Assembly: GCA_011947345.1 (NCBI GenBank) | Contig: JAAVTG010000540.1 | Span: forward strand, 1-64,000 | DNA from: Phytophthora quininea | Lineage: Eukaryota; Oomycota; Peronosporomycetes; Peronosporales; Peronosporaceae | DNA: 64,000 bases | Direction of reading: 5' to 3' | In this document: piece after piece, positions 21,981 to 33,438 of the stretch | How the letters are laid out: every line of letters begins with the position of its first letter | Position numbering within the stretch: position 1 is the stretch's first letter | Notes under the pieces: model-generated | Database searches by the model: none | What the model saw: the letters and a program-made list of their open reading frames with translations, nothing else | What the model was told of the DNA's origin: nothing | Made by a program: the position numbers and the translations under genes

Positions 21981-23336
21981 CTACACCGTACTCTGAATTG
22001 CACTCCATTGAGCATCAGCAACTGGAGAAAGTTTCTGTTCTTGGTGTTCGCAGCTTCGGGTCGTCAGCAACAAATTCTCGAGAGCTTGATTGAGATCCTG
22101 TCGACTTTGCTTGTACGCTGCGAAGACCATCTCCGTGAGTAGCCCCACGTCGTGACACCGTTCTTGATCCAAAGCTTCATCAAACGATCCGATCGAGACA
22201 TTAGGGATCGATTTCGTGTGGCTTCGCACCAAACACCCGGACGTTCCGTCGGGAAGTGTAGTTGGAGCTACCGTAGAGCAGCCTTTAAATGCGAGGAGCG
22301 ACGGCGACACATTACCATCGTCCGGGTCGTAAAGGCTCATTTTGGCGCACCACACGTACACGACGCGATCTTGTTGCTGGAACCGCTTCACCACAGAAAC
22401 ACGTTCCGCGTCTACCAAGCCGTTTGAGTCTTTCTTCAGCAGCGCCGGCAACGTGATCGTGGAAACGATCGTGTCCTCTGTGTGTCTGAGAAGGTTGAGG
22501 TTCGTCCCCAAGAGGTTGATTTTGCCTCGAGGCAGCGACTTCCACGCGACGGCGTCTACTGTTTTGTAGTTGAAGGGCATAAACCGCTTCCCCTTGAACT
22601 CCACGTGCATTCCTTCTACCGGTGAGTACTTCAGAATAGCATCGTCTCCGATATCCACCGTCGGGTTGGTATCGCTTAGCCCTCCTTCCAAGAGGATAGC
22701 GTCCACGAAGGTACACCTTGAATTCACGTCAAGCAACATTTCTCCCAGCAGTTGGCTCGAGTGTTGGACGTGGACACCAGGTAGGTCGTTGCAGATCTGA
22801 AGTCGACCACAACTTCGACTCTTGTGAATCAATCGCTCGAAACGCTTGACCAGTTGCAGTTGAGACTTGACCATGTCTCGGAGCTTGGCGTTCTCCACCT
22901 CGGACTTGGCTTTCTCGCCTCGTTGTCTCTTGGCAATACGTTCCCAGATCGACAGCTTGTCACTACCAGTAGTCGACATCGTGTTGTTTGGCGTCACTTG
23001 TCGACGTTGATTCTTCAGCGTCAACGTCTCGATCGTCGCTTCCAGCTCCTCGGCTTGAACGCGCAGATCCGCCAACTCTTCTTTCTGTCGCTGGCTGTAA
23101 TTTCTCTTGCTCTTTCTCCTCGTCTTCCTTGGTTCTGCCAGCGTTAATCCCACAGCATTAGAAACTGTGGGAGGATTGTCTTGAGCATCTTGATTCGAAT
23201 CCGACCAAAATGCTGGACCAAACTCTGGAGACGACAGGATCGATGGCAACCCCAAACTCTCCGCTGAGTCATCTATCCAAAGACAGAGGTCTTGCAGCAC
23301 GTCCGTTGCAGACTCCTGCTCTCTCAAAGATGACAT
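21981..23336 (-). CDS. M96-like protein, full length (intact)
   Basis: A complete 451-residue ORF, the best reference copy in the window. Order: acidic N-terminus with D-V-L-Q-D-L-C-L-W-I-D-D (~13-24); basic patch R-K-T-R-R-K-S-K-R-N-Y-S-Q-R-Q-K-E-E-L (~70-88); leucine-rich coiled coil (L-R-V-Q-A-E-E-L-E-A-T-I-E-T-L); second coiled segment with W-E-R-I-A-K-R-Q-R-G-E-K; then the C-terminal domain with K-R-F-M-P-F-N-Y, V-V-K-R-F, R-V-V-Y-V-W and a final L-E-N-L-L-L helix. There is no intron at the site used by the neighbouring copy. Its central part (22558-23103) is almost identical to the copies at 28.8 and 43.1 kb. An initiator-like element is at 23364-23379. Confidence 0.8.
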   Translation of the reverse strand: MSSLREQESATDVLQDLCLWIDDSAESLGLPSILSSPEFGPAFWSDSNQDAQDNPPTVSNAVGLTLAEPRKTRRKSKRNYSQRQKEELADLRVQAEELEATIETLTLKNQRRQVTPNNTMSTTGSDKLSIWERIAKRQRGEKAKSEVENAKLRDMVKSQLQLVKRFERLIHKSRSCGRLQICNDLPGVHVQHSSQLLGEMLLDVNSRCTFVDAILLEGGLSDTNPTVDIGDDAILKYSPVEGMHVEFKGKRFMPFNYKTVDAVAWKSLPRGKINLLGTNLNLLRHTEDTIVSTITLPALLKKDSNGLVDAERVSVVKRFQQQDRVVYVWCAKMSLYDPDDGNVSPSLLAFKGCSTVAPTTLPDGTSGCLVRSHTKSIPNVSIGSFDEALDQERCHDVGLLTEMVFAAYKQSRQDLNQALENLLLTTRSCEHQEQKLSPVADAQWSAIQSTV

Positions 23337-23800
23337 GTTGCTGTTGAGGACGGTCTCGTAGAGGGAATGTTCAGAATGACGAGAGGTTGTCTGTCAGAAC
23401 TGTGTGACCCTGGTCCAGATTGCGCTTCGAACGGCGCACTGTGATTACTGTTGGTATGGGAACGCCTGCCTGCACATCGCCAGCCGTTAGCGTTTTCTCT
23501 ATCGTCCTCTCCTTGTTGCGATTCATCTCAGGAAAAGACTCAACTGGCGATGCCGGTGTCCTGCACGAGATTCTGCCATGCAATCTGTATGGCCGGGAAA
23601 AAGTTGCTCGGGTGTTCCAAGTGATTTCGTACCAGCTGAGGTCCTTGGATATGACGACCTTGCTCTGTTTCGTCACGCTCAAACAAATTAGGCACAACCT
23701 CTGTCGGGGTCGTATCGCGGTAGTTTTCGCCTCGTTTTGGAGGAGGGCAACGAAAATATCCTGGCTGCTCTGGCCGTCGGCAATCACATTACAGTCATCT
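23337..23800 (-). promoter_or_regulatory. Conserved upstream region of M96-like gene (family copy 1)
   Basis: On the minus strand TCATTCTGAACATTCC (23364-23379) matches the oomycete initiator plus flanking motif pattern, about 30 bases before the ATG. Beyond it, 23395-23660 is recognisably the same sequence as the regions upstream of the M96-like genes at 29.6, 43.9 and 47.5 kb; shared words include GGTTCAGATT-like, CACATCGCCAGCCGTTA and GTGATTTCGTACCAGCTGAGG. Confidence 0.5.
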
Positions 23801-23949
23801 CCAACTCTCCAACGAGGCCGTGGTGTCTGTTTGTTGTCGTCACAACAGCAAGCGATGCGTTGCTTGCGCTTCCCCTCAATAGAAATTGTCTTGGAAATAT
23901 TGGCCTAGATAATTATGAAACTCCTTCTTGCAAACGCTCGAATAAACGT

Positions 23950-24120
23950 GTTGGCGTTCAAGGCTGCGTACTGCCATTCCGCTGCAATGATCCGACGGAT
24001 TGTCCGTTCCGCTGGATTTGATTCATCTGACGGATTGTCCGTTCCGCTGTTTTGTTTGCAGTGCACGATTTCACCGCTCACCGATCCGCCAGTTTGAACC
24101 GCCAAATGTAGTCAAGACTG
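23950..24120. repeat. Short direct repeats of a CCGTTCCGCTG motif
   Basis: The 21-mer beginning GACGGATTGTCC and ending GTTCCGCTG occurs at 23994-24014 and again at 24029-24049. Related CCGCTGGAA words fill 27900-28090, so this looks like a dispersed MITE-like repeat with internal duplication. Confidence 0.4.
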
Positions 24121-24189
24121 AGAGCATCAAAAGCACACGTGCATTTAGTTGTAGAGGAGACAACCTGCCTTGCTAAACTACAACGCCTT

Positions 24190-24848
24190 CTACAGGAAAT
24201 CCGTGTTGCCCGCCAAAAGCTCCTGGACAGAGTAGAATCTACACTCGTCGTCCATGCCGCAGTACATCGTTGCGGCGTTCGGGTTCGTGGCCAGCAGTTG
24301 AATAAACCGGAAACGTGCAGCCACCTCAATCGTGCTCGCTAGCTGGTCCTTGAACTCTTCGATCGCAACATCAGTCCGCGAAAGTTTGCACATACGATCA
24401 CCCTCTCGACGAGCTGCACTAGTGTCCGCAAGCGTCTTGTGAGCAACAGCTAGCTCCAAGATGGCCTCGGTCATCTTCTCCCCGTGCTCTTGTGGCGCTT
24501 GGAACAACCGTCGTTGTTGTCGCCTTCCTGGGACAGACTGAGCGATGCTCGGCGACCAGGGCTGCGGCAGCGAGATCCATTACCCGCCGATTCTTCCGTC
24601 TCTTCTTCCTTGTCGCTAGCTTCGCCAGAGCTACCATCTTCATCATCGTCACTCGGATTGTCGGCGGATACGTTCTCGTCGTTGAAGGCATCGACGTTGG
24701 CGTCGTTCGGGCTGACAGGCGACAGTAATTGCGAATCTTGCGACGCCAAGTGAGATGCGTACTCTCCAGCAGCAGACGTACCAGAAAATATTTCGTGGAG
24801 GACAACCACGAAGACGAGGAGACTGACGGCGAGGAAGCATTTGAGCAC
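24190..24848 (-). CDS. Hypothetical acidic protein with helical C-terminus, one frame break
   Basis: From about 24848 a frame encodes a hydrophobic stretch (C-F-L-A-V-S-L-L-V-F-V-V-V-L), then a very acidic Ser-rich segment (S-D-D-D-E-D-G-S-S-G-E). A one-base break near 24495-24510 leads into a helical C-terminus (M-T-E-A-I-L-E-L-A-V-A-H-K-T) ending with L-L-A-T-N-P-N-A-A-T-M-Y. The hydrophobic start could be a signal peptide, but the initiation codon would be GTG and the frame is open upstream, with a possible splice acceptor (CAGTAG) near 24910, so this may instead be the last exon of a larger gene. I do not recognise the family with confidence. Confidence 0.35.
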
Positions 24849-25088
24849 GGTGCTCTCGGTGTGGGACTTGTTTCTCTCCTTGGCCCCTACCTCCGCCGAG
24901 AGCTACTGGAACTGACGAGTTGAGTTGAAATGATTTGATTAACTAGTTAGCGGATTCTCTCGTCTGGAAGGTGTAACTTAGACAATCTCTCTAATCAAGA
25001 ATCCATTCGCAGAATTCAGCTAAACTCGCGGGATCCAAATACCTTGCGGCCGTTCTAGAAGAATGTCCTTCGGAGGATCAAACCCCAA

Positions 25089-27867
25089 TTACCCGACTAG
25101 TTCTGCAATCGCTGAGGAATCGCAATGAAGATCCGTCGCATGCTGGTAAATGAATTGGTAGTGCATCTTAAAGGAATTTTGCAGATTAACAACGTTAGGC
25201 ATTTCTGCCTCCGTCTCACGGAAATGAATGTCGTTTCGCAATCTCCATGTGGCGTGGAAAACAATAGCAGTTTGCACTTTCCAAAGAAACAGCAATTCTT
25301 TTGCTTCTCTCTCCACCTTGTGCGGATATCTTGTAGCTTTGGAAAAAGCATCAGCCGCCAGCTTAGAGATGGTCGGAAGACTGATGACCACGGAGCCCAC
25401 AATTGGCGCCACATTTCTTTCAAGGCTGGGCACGTATAAAAGCAGTGCTCAACCGTTTCGATAGCTTGACACGTAGGACGAACACATTGTTGAATGTTTG
25501 GGTCCAGTGATCTTAGAAAGTAAAGCCGCGAGCCCACAGTCAAATCACCAAAGTACAGGCGCAGCATTATGTCATGGATCACAGGTAGGAGAAACCCACG
25601 AAGTGATAGGAAGCTCGACAATGTTTGATGAACGCGTTGTCTAGGGCACCCTAAATCTTCCATCGGATGACGATCCATATCTGGTACTTTTTGAAGGAGT
25701 TTTGTCCAATCTTGAAGTCGCAAGTATGGGAAGAAGCGCGCCTTTGGCTCAGTTGGAACCAGTCCATTAACTTTCACTCCAAATACTGGTGGTGTGTTTG
25801 AAATTGCCACAACTCGAATACCCCCAGCTTCAGGATCCGGCAGAACACGATAAAAACTTGCGTCAACTGATGATAAAGCCGAAATATATCGTGCAGAACA
25901 ATTTGGGATCCACGGGTAGGATGAAGCGCTGAACATACTTTAGTAAAAAAGTAGTGGACGACGGCCAACAACGATTACCATCCAGGAAGTCTGCAAAACA
26001 CCAAAATTGGTGTTCTGCAAGTGCGCGGCATAAATTGCGAAATTTTATGGATCCTGCGCCAAGAGGCTTCGAGAATCTGGTGGCTCCGCGAGCGTACAAA
26101 AGTGAAACGCTGGTACCTTGCTCCACCATATCGGGCTAGATAGCACGAACTGCAACGTACTGGTTCTACTTTGGTGTAAAGACGTTCGACTTGGCCATTG
26201 AATACGGTTCCACTCCTTCAAAACATGCCGCCACCACAAGGGGAGCATTGTAGTCCTCCATCCTGCTGGCTTCGGAGGTTCTTGGAGCAGAAAATCACCC
26301 GAAGCAGGTCGCGCGAATTTGCCATATCGTCGTTGGAGCATTGCCAACAGTGGACGATACCATACATCATCATCTCTAGGAGTAGCAGCGCTAATCGTAG
26401 CTACAATTTTCTGCAGAAGTTGGAAGTGCTGACGCTGGATAATCATCTTCACGACAGGAACCCCAATACCATCCGCTTCCCGTGGTCGTGCAGCTAATCC
26501 TTTCTTAACAATACTTATTCCTGCTTTCCCAACGCTCACTCGGTTGTACAGTACATATCGATTAACAATTCCTTGCCAGCGATTTATAAACCGAGTTGGA
26601 ATCGTCACGGTGGCTGTAAAATACCAGAGTAGTGATAAATCTCTGCTTGTGCAATCAGTCTTCGCCCAAGCAGGGTTCTTGCTCTACCTTGCCAAAGCTT
26701 CAACCGTGTTATCAACTTTTGTCCAGTTGATTCGCGAGCACTGTGGAGATATCAACATTGCCGAATGGAATACCGAGATAACGCGTTGTTTCACCGCGTA
26801 CCAGAGTGCGTAGTGGTTCAATGGTCGGTGCTGAGTACCTGCTGTTAAGACTCATTATCACGCTTTTAGCTTGGTTCAGTTGGGCCCCAGAGCCTGCGCA
26901 ATACGTCTCCACAAGTTGGAGTTGTTCTTTTAGCTGACGTTTTCCTTTTGCGAATAACACTGTGTCATCAGCGAAGAAGGCTACTGGTATGCATAAATCT
27001 TGATCTACGCGAACTCCTAGGTTCCGATGTGCTCGTAAGAGATTGCCGAGCGGTTCCAGGGAGAGAGCGAATAGATACGGGGATAATGGATCACCCTGCT
27101 TAACTCCTCGACCAGGTATCAAGGAGTCTTGAGCCCATCCATTTATCATGAGCGAGCACTCAGATTCTGTGTACATCAGCTTGATCCATGACAGGAAGCG
27201 CGCTCCAAAACCTTGGCGTTCAAGTACACGGAAAAGATATTGGCGATTCACTCTGTCGTAGGCTTTAGCAAAATCCAAAAATGTTGCTAGTCCTTTGTGG
27301 TTTTGAGATGTCATCAAATACTGGAGATCGCGAACTAACATTACTTGCTGATCTATTCGCCGCCCTGGTATAAAACCTTTTGATCAGGATGTACCAGCTT
27401 TGTCATCAACGGGCGGAGGCGATTTACAAGTACTCGCGACAAAATCTTGACTTCTACAGGCATTAATGTTATGGGGCGAAAGTTTCCAGGATCCGATCGT
27501 TCCCCTTTTTTAAAGAGCAGTGCCACCGACGAGTACCGTTGGTGGGGCAACAGAATCCCGCGTTCTGCTTGGTATCGGAAAACTTCCAAGAGAATTGCAC
27601 CAAATAAATCTGGATCGAGACGAAAAAATCACTTGTAAATCCATCTGGCCCGGGGGCCGAGTGCGACTTCAACTTCTTGATAGCCTTCGCAAATTCTTCA
27701 GCAGTTAGATCTTCATCAAGTTCAATACTGGAACTGACGAGATGGACGACGCATCGATGAAACAGGTTCGCGATAAAATAGCATCCGACATGTGGCGAAG
27801 CTACCTCGTATTCGTAGCTGGTAGAGATGGCGAGGTTGTTGTCTAATAGCATTCGTTCATGAAACAA
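25089..27867 (-). mobile_element. Non-LTR (LINE) retrotransposon remnant
   Basis: Several consecutive minus-strand frames together give a reverse transcriptase: A-P-G-P-D-G-F at about 27650, N-F-R-P-I-T-L-M-P near 27470, L-D-F-A-K-A-Y-D-R-V-N near 27270, G-V-K-Q-G-D-P-L-S-P near 27090 and the catalytic F-A-D-D near 26970. Downstream, H-D-I-M-L-R-L-Y-F-G followed by a Cys/His cluster (C-V-R-P-T-C ... H-C-F-Y-T-C) is the zinc-binding region found after the polymerase in many LINEs. No endonuclease domain is visible upstream, so it is 5'-truncated, and at least five frame breaks make it inactive. Confidence 0.75.
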
Positions 27868-27879
27868 CAGTTCGCGGTG

Positions 27880-28110
27880 GAAAATATGTGTTTAAAAAGG
27901 CAGCTCGCACTCAATCCGCTGGATCAATCCGCTATCTGCCGGAATTCGGGAGGATTGAATCCGCTGGAATATGGTCATTTTTCCGCTCGAATTGTATGCA
28001 GTACGCGCCAGTGGATCGGCCGTTCCGCTGGAAAGAAAAATCCGCCGGAATTGGCCCCATTCCGCTGGAATTTGGCACTGCAGTACGCACCCCAACTCCA
28101 TGTCATTTCG
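27880..28110. repeat. CCGCTGGAA-rich MITE-like repeat
   Basis: Words such as ATTCCGCTGGAATT and CCGCTGGAA recur about every 20-40 bases in this AT/GC-alternating stretch, in the same style as 23950-24120. ATTCCGCTGGAA is nearly self-complementary around its centre. No TIR pair or target duplication could be fixed by eye. Confidence 0.4.
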
Positions 28111-28250
28111 GGAACAAACAGCAAGTCATTTCAGGGAAAAACGCAGGTCCACTTCATAATTCTGCCCCCCTAATTCATATCCCCACCCCCTGGCTGGAAA
28201 GTTAGCTCGGTTTCTTAACAAATGTTTGTTTTACAGACAACGATATCTAC

Positions 28251-29581
28251 TTACACCGTACTCTGAATTGCACTCCATTGAGTACCAACAGTTGCAGAAA
28301 GTTTCTGCTCTTGGTAAACACAGCTTCCGTCCGTCAGCATTTCGCTCAGTAACAAATTCTCGAGAGCTTGGTTGAGATCCTGGCGACTATGCTTGTACGT
28401 CGTGAAGACCATTTCGGTAAGCACACCCAACTCGTGATACCGTTCTCGATCCAAAGCTTCGTCTAGCGGTCCACTCGAGACATTAGGGATCGATTTAGTG
28501 TGACTTCTTATCAAACACCCGGTGGTACCGTCGGGAAGTGTAGTTGGAGCTACCGTAGAGCAACCTTCGAACGTGATCAGTGAATGCGACGACCTACCGT
28601 CGTCCGGATGGAAAACACTCATCTTGGCGCACCACACGTACACAACGCGACCTTGTTGCTTGAACCGCTTCATCACCGAGACCAGTTCTGCGTTCGTCAC
28701 TCCGTTTGACTCGTTCTTCACAGGCAACGGAAGGGTGAGCGTCGAAATGATCGTGTCCTCGGTTTGTCTGAGAAGATAGAGGTTCGTGTCGAGGAGTTTC
28801 AGTTTTCCCTGAGGAAATGCCTTCCACACGACGTCGTCCACTGTTTTGTAGTTGAAGGGCATAAACCGCTTCTCCTTGAACTCCACGTGCATTCCTTCTA
28901 CCGGTGAGTACTTCAGAATAGCATCGTCTCCGATATCCACCGTCGGGTTGGTATCGCTTAGCCCTCCTTCCAAGAGGATAGCGTCCACGAAGGTACACCT
29001 TGAATTCACGTCAAGCAACATTTCTCCCAGCAGTTGGCTCGAGTGTTGGACGTGGACACCAGGTAGGTCGTTGCAGATCTGAAGTCGACCACAACTTCGA
29101 CTCTTGTGAATCAATCGCTCGAAACGCTTGACCAGTTGCAGTTGAGACTTGACCATGTCTCGGAGCTTGGCGTTCTCCACCTCGGACTTGGCTTTCTCGC
29201 CTCGTTGTCTCTTGGCAATACGTTCCCAGATCGACAGCTTGTCACTACCAGTAGTCGACATCGTGTTGTTTGGCGTCACTTGTCGACGTTGATTCTTCAG
29301 CGTCAACGTCTCGATCGTCGCTTCCAGCTCCTCGGCTTGAACGCGCAGATCCATCAACTCTTCTTTCTGTCGCTGGCTGTAATTTTTGTGCACTTCCTTA
29401 TTTTCGTGGCTGGGTCTAGCAGGGTCACGGCACTGGCCGCAGAGCGAGGACTGTCTCCAGCATGGTTCGAGTCCGTTATGGCGGACGAGTCAAACTCTTG
29501 ACAAGACAGAATCAAATTCTGTGCCGCGGATGGATCTACCCAAAAGTCGAGGTCTTGTAGCTCGTCCGTAGCCAAGTCCAT
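28251..29581 (-). CDS. M96-like protein, one frame break in the basic region
   Basis: The ATG at 29581 starts D-E-L-Q-D-L-D-F-W-V-D-P. The frame is lost at an A-run (T-run 29383-29387 on the plus strand) and resumes one base shifted at N-Y-S-Q-R-Q-K-E-E-L; one extra A would give continuity. From there to 28251 the 380-residue frame is uninterrupted: coiled coil, W-E-R-I-A-K-R-Q-R-G-E-K, K-R-F-M-P-F-N-Y, V-V-Y-V-W and L-E-N-L-L-L-S-E-M-L. It is nearly identical to the 42.5-43.9 kb copy over its whole length and to the 22-23.3 kb copy only in 28839-29384. Upstream and in opposite orientation lies a decayed WLGC gene. Confidence 0.75.
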
Positions 29582-29995
29582 AGTGCCTAGTTGTTGCTCT
29601 GGCAGTTTTGGCTTACAAGACGATCTCTGCTGTAGCGAGACTAGTTCAGAATGACGGGCTTGTTTCTCTGTCAGACCTGAGTGGCTTGGTTCAGATTGCG
29701 CTGCGAACGGCGCTCAGTGATTATCGTAACGCAATTGCTTGCCTCACACATCACCAGCAGTTATCGTCTTCTAATTGTCACGGGACAAGACTCTACCTTA
29801 CTGGGTGGAGTGCCATCAATACCGGTGTCCTGCATAAGTGTTCCGTCAAAACGAGAGCTACCATACAGGTGTATGGTTGTGAAAATTGAGTTCAAACTTG
29901 CGTAGGTGTTGTAAGTGATTTCGTACCAGCTGAGGCGCTGGAATATTACGACCTCGCTCTGTTTCGTCACGCTCAAACTGCTTGGTCACGACCAA
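29582..29995 (-). promoter_or_regulatory. Conserved upstream region of M96-like gene (family copy 2)
   Basis: Minus-strand initiator-like CGTCATTCTGAACT at about 29643-29656, then a ~300-base block shared with the other three M96 upstream regions (GTTCAGATTGCGC, CACATCACCAGCAG, GTGATTTCGTACCAGCTGAGG). It also forms the spacer between this gene and the divergent WLGC copy. Confidence 0.5.
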
Positions 29996-30079
29996 GCCAT
30001 GTCCTTGTTGTGGTCGCTGTGAATTACTTCAGCAAAGGGTTTGTCCGTTTTGGAGCAGGGCACCCTGTCCTTCGCTGAG

Positions 30080-31140
30080 TAGACCAGAATTGATAGCGAT
30101 AAGATCTTCGACAGCGCTTGCTCCAAGTCATCCAGATGAAACTCCAGGCCCAAGGCTCTCGCAAATGCATCGATTTTCAACCTCATTCCCGAGCTTAAGA
30201 AGTGCTGAAGACGACCGACGATCGAGCAGCTCAAGTTGGAGAGCAAAAAGTAGGCCCTTTTAGTTCCCCGACACGTGCTGTGTTTACTGATGCTCATTGT
30301 GTTGGTCACTTGCGTCGTCTGAACCGCGTGGTTAGATTTCTTGGCGCTGGCACCGAACCAGGCGGCTAAATTGCTCAAGCACACGCAAGATTACGATAAC
30401 GGCGAGTTTGGAGCCATCGATCTCAGTGATTTGCGCCAGCTATGTTGTGGCAGAGGTCGGAATAAAATATTCAATTAATAATTGGGATCGTTCAATAAAA
30501 ACAGGTCTGAATTCAATTAAAAATAGGCCCAATTATTGGCAATAAATATGAAATACAGTCCAGTTTTGGGAAATACAGGTTTAATTCATGGAAAAGAAGG
30601 GCATGAAATGGGTTTATAGTTACAAGAAAAGTGGTAGAACCGAGATTGGATACTTGTTGAGATGTGTACATGTATTATGGACTATAAGAAGAAAATATGC
30701 CAAATGCGTCGATTTTAGAATGCAAGTTTGTGTTGCGGCATTATTTATTATTGCCAAACGCTAAATGGTAATCTTTATTACTGCCGTTTGCTAAGGCCAA
30801 TACAATTTTGTATGATATTGGCGGACTTCTGCTACGTGGTGACTCTAAGAAGGCTTTTCTATCGCGAGAAGCTCTTCAGCTCGGCGTTCTCCAGTTATTC
30901 CAGCACGTGGTGGAGTTCGGGGCATCAGTCGCTGCGGTGGCTCAACTCAAGCAGCCACACTACAAATGTGGCCAAATGTTTTACAACGATCTTATAAACT
31001 CTGAAGGGGAAAAATTCGCAACGTCTAAATACGTAATTCTACCCACCGTTTGCGATTTTTGACTTGATAAAGCGATGGTGTGCACTTGTCTGAGCTGATG
31101 TTATTGCTGCAGAATGCTCTACTCAGGTTGATAGCCTTGG
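30080..31140 (+). pseudogene. Decayed WLGC membrane/LRR gene, 5' part, interrupted by an insertion
   Basis: At DNA level 30090-30450 follows the start of the gene at 44.6 kb (from about 44620 to 45045), including the stretch encoding A-P-N-Q-A-A, but with stops, deletions and a premature TAG after the shared GAGCAAAA. After an AT-rich insertion the similarity resumes at 30829-31040 (bases coding S-S-Y-S-S-T-W-W-S-S-G) and fades by about 31140, inside the second exon. Everything downstream (LRR and Cys-rich end) is missing. Confidence 0.7.
30451..30828. mobile_element. AT-rich insertion inside the WLGC pseudogene
   Basis: Alignment with 45010-45060 shows that both sides of this ~378-base AT-rich segment match the same point of the parent gene: GCCAGCTATGTTGTGG on the left and TCTGCTACGTGGTGA on the right. 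The repeated CT-x-CTAYGTKGTG is compatible with a target-site duplication. There is no coding potential and no TIR that I can see, so the element type is open (SINE/MITE-like). Confidence 0.5.
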
Positions 31141-33062
31141 CATGACAACTTTCCACACGCTGTCGCCACCCACACCTGTCCTCACTGGCGCAAGAAGCAA
31201 CCCGGTTTGATCTGATCAAACAGCTCTAGGCTACAATTCCCAAGTGGTCGTCTTTATCAGACGCGAAATGAATTGCCAAAATTCGTCACAAAATGTCGAT
31301 CCCATCGAGGAGAGAAATTTACGAACTAATGTGCAAACTAGTGATGCTCCTGGATGTACCGTTGTCGATCAGAGCACTCTTGCGGTAGTTTTGGTGGCGC
31401 GCGCCGATGTGGCGACAGGCTTGAAGGCTATGCACGATGCAACTCTTTTGACGATGACGTGGTATACGTTTGGTAGAGTTATCGATATATGATATGCTAG
31501 AAAGCAATAGATTTCACTTGCTATATCAGGGAGCTTTTCCTTTACATTGCACGAGTGAAGACTTCTGGGGTTCAAGGTGTGTGCTTTATTCAAGGTTTTT
31601 GACCGATGGCAGCAATGCATGCTGCACGTTTTCGGCCTGCTCTTCAGTTACTACGATGGGCCATCTTAGTGTCTTTTCCCGATTGCTCTTCACCTCGCCA
31701 AGTTAGACCCCTCATGAGGAAAATTTTATTCGTCGTCGGAGGCGATCTTGCACTGGGAAATTCTATTGAAAGACGACGAAGCTGGGAAGTAACCGTCTCA
31801 AAAACGAGAGCGAAAGCATCCAAACGTAGTAAGTTGCATCACTGAAATCGTACGAGGCACGTAGAAGTCGATGCCGCCCGCGACCAGCCGCGACGTAACG
31901 CCAAACATGGCCAGCCACTGGCTGCGTCGATGAGCTACCGTGTATGCTAATGCATTGCCAAAGCTGGCAATCCTATGGATCTCGACTCGGGGTGTGTGGT
32001 TGCTCGAGACCCTCACTAAAGCTTTCGCCTATATAGGAACAACGTGAAAGGAAGACCAGTCAGTTGCAAAAGTTTTGGCCGGGTATAATTCTTTTGACTT
32101 ACCGGTGTCGACGCTTTCGATCCGAGATCTCCAGCACCGCCGCTCTGCAGTCGAGCCATTACTCTGCGCAATGAGCTGTACCGCCAAGTTCTTGGATTTC
32201 AAGATGCCCGCTGTAATGTGTCTCTTGATGTCGTGGATGCTCGGGCCCCTCTTGATGAGCTTGGAAGAAGTCTTGGCGGCTATGGCTAATGCAGACGCCA
32301 TATCATCCGTGTCGCACTATCAGTTCCAACTAGAGCGTCGAATTGAGACCACGGACGCCAGCTTGGGCTCTTATATAACGTTGCGCACATCTTATGCTTT
32401 GGGCGAGCACTTGAGAGCAAACAGGAGAGCACCAAACCATGCGCAAGTCGGACACGTCATTGCTGACGGCAACTCACTGCTCTCACCAACACTGGAAAAT
32501 ATGTTAGCACGACTTGTCAGCATCAACGAACGACCCGCAAGGCCAGATGACGCCTATACTAGGATCTCCACGGAGACAACAAACTGCACGAGTGCAACCC
32601 CCCACTCGCAACTGCAACAACGATACCTGGAACATTCGTGAATTGGTATACGACCATATTGAAACTGTGCAAGAAAAAAAAGTAACATAACAAACGAGCA
32701 GAAGTTAAAACGGCCGTCAACATTGTGTTCATACTTTACCAGAAACCCATTACGATACCGCAGGAGTCGAGCCGAGCTGGAGCTGCTGGAGTGGGGTGTC
32801 AGGGCTGGAAGGATAAGCTCTGGACCCTCGCTTTCGTCATGGACAAAACCGCAAATGGTCGCCTGTATTCGCTCGACCACAAGATGCCGACCCACAAGCC
32901 CTCATCTCTGCGCAAACGTTGGCTCCAGTTGCGCCTTTCACACTCCCTTGGGATGCAAGTCGCTCACCACCAATTAAATACCTTGCGCTTAAAGACGACG
33001 GCGGCATGGTAGATGCGTGCCCCCAGCATCACACTTGTGGGGAGCTGCAGACTTGGTTTAAT
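31141..33062. other. Repeat-region intergenic with weak ORFs
   Basis: A 188-codon plus-strand frame at 32075-32641 and a 90-codon minus-strand frame at 32029-32301 overlap; neither shows a motif I recognise and only one can be real. A perfect 17-base palindrome GTTTGATCTGATCAAAC lies near 31204. No element is named. Confidence 0.25.
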
Positions 33063-33378
33063 AGGGGAGTCGAACATAAAAAAACGTGCTCAGTTTGAGG
33101 CGAGATATCTGCTCAACTTTGCGCTACTTCAGCTTATTTGGAGAAAGCTCATTTGAGGCTCATTTTTACGCGAAGTAAGACAAGAATACCTGATGCTTGC
33201 ATCGTTTATTTCTTTTTAGTGGTCTATGTGCGGTACTTGTCCCCGATACCTCGCAGCACATCGCAGTCAAACCGAGTTAAAAGCCAGTCCCCGCTCGATT
33301 CCAGCGTAGTTTCTGCTCAGTTCTGGACCCGTTTTCTGCTTAGAATTTTGTGCTCATTTCGTAAGGTTCGACTCCCCT
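33063..33378. repeat. MITE-like element with 13-base terminal inverted repeats
   Basis: AGGGGAGTCGAAC at 33063-33075 is the exact reverse complement of GTTCGACTCCCCT at 33366-33378, bounding 316 bases with no coding potential. The match stops after 13 bases. I see no convincing target duplication. The right end also reads GGTTCGACTCC, a tRNA B-box consensus, so a tRNA-derived origin is an alternative. Confidence 0.45.
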
Positions 33379-33438
33379 GATAGCTCCGTTCCTGCGTATA
33401 AACATCACGACACACAGCACACGTCACGATTACAGGAT

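Noticed and set aside
23993..24050. Possible CRISPR-like array (two 21-base repeats)
   Set aside because: Only two copies with a 14-base gap, in a eukaryotic repeat context; a dispersed repeat is far more likely.
24484..24753. Plus-strand Ser-rich frames over the acidic hypothetical gene
   Set aside because: Mirror image of the acidic Ser-rich region on the minus strand.
24780..24848. Signal peptide of a secreted effector
   Set aside because: The hydrophobic stretch would need a GTG start, the frame is open upstream, and a splice acceptor precedes it; no RXLR or similar motif follows.
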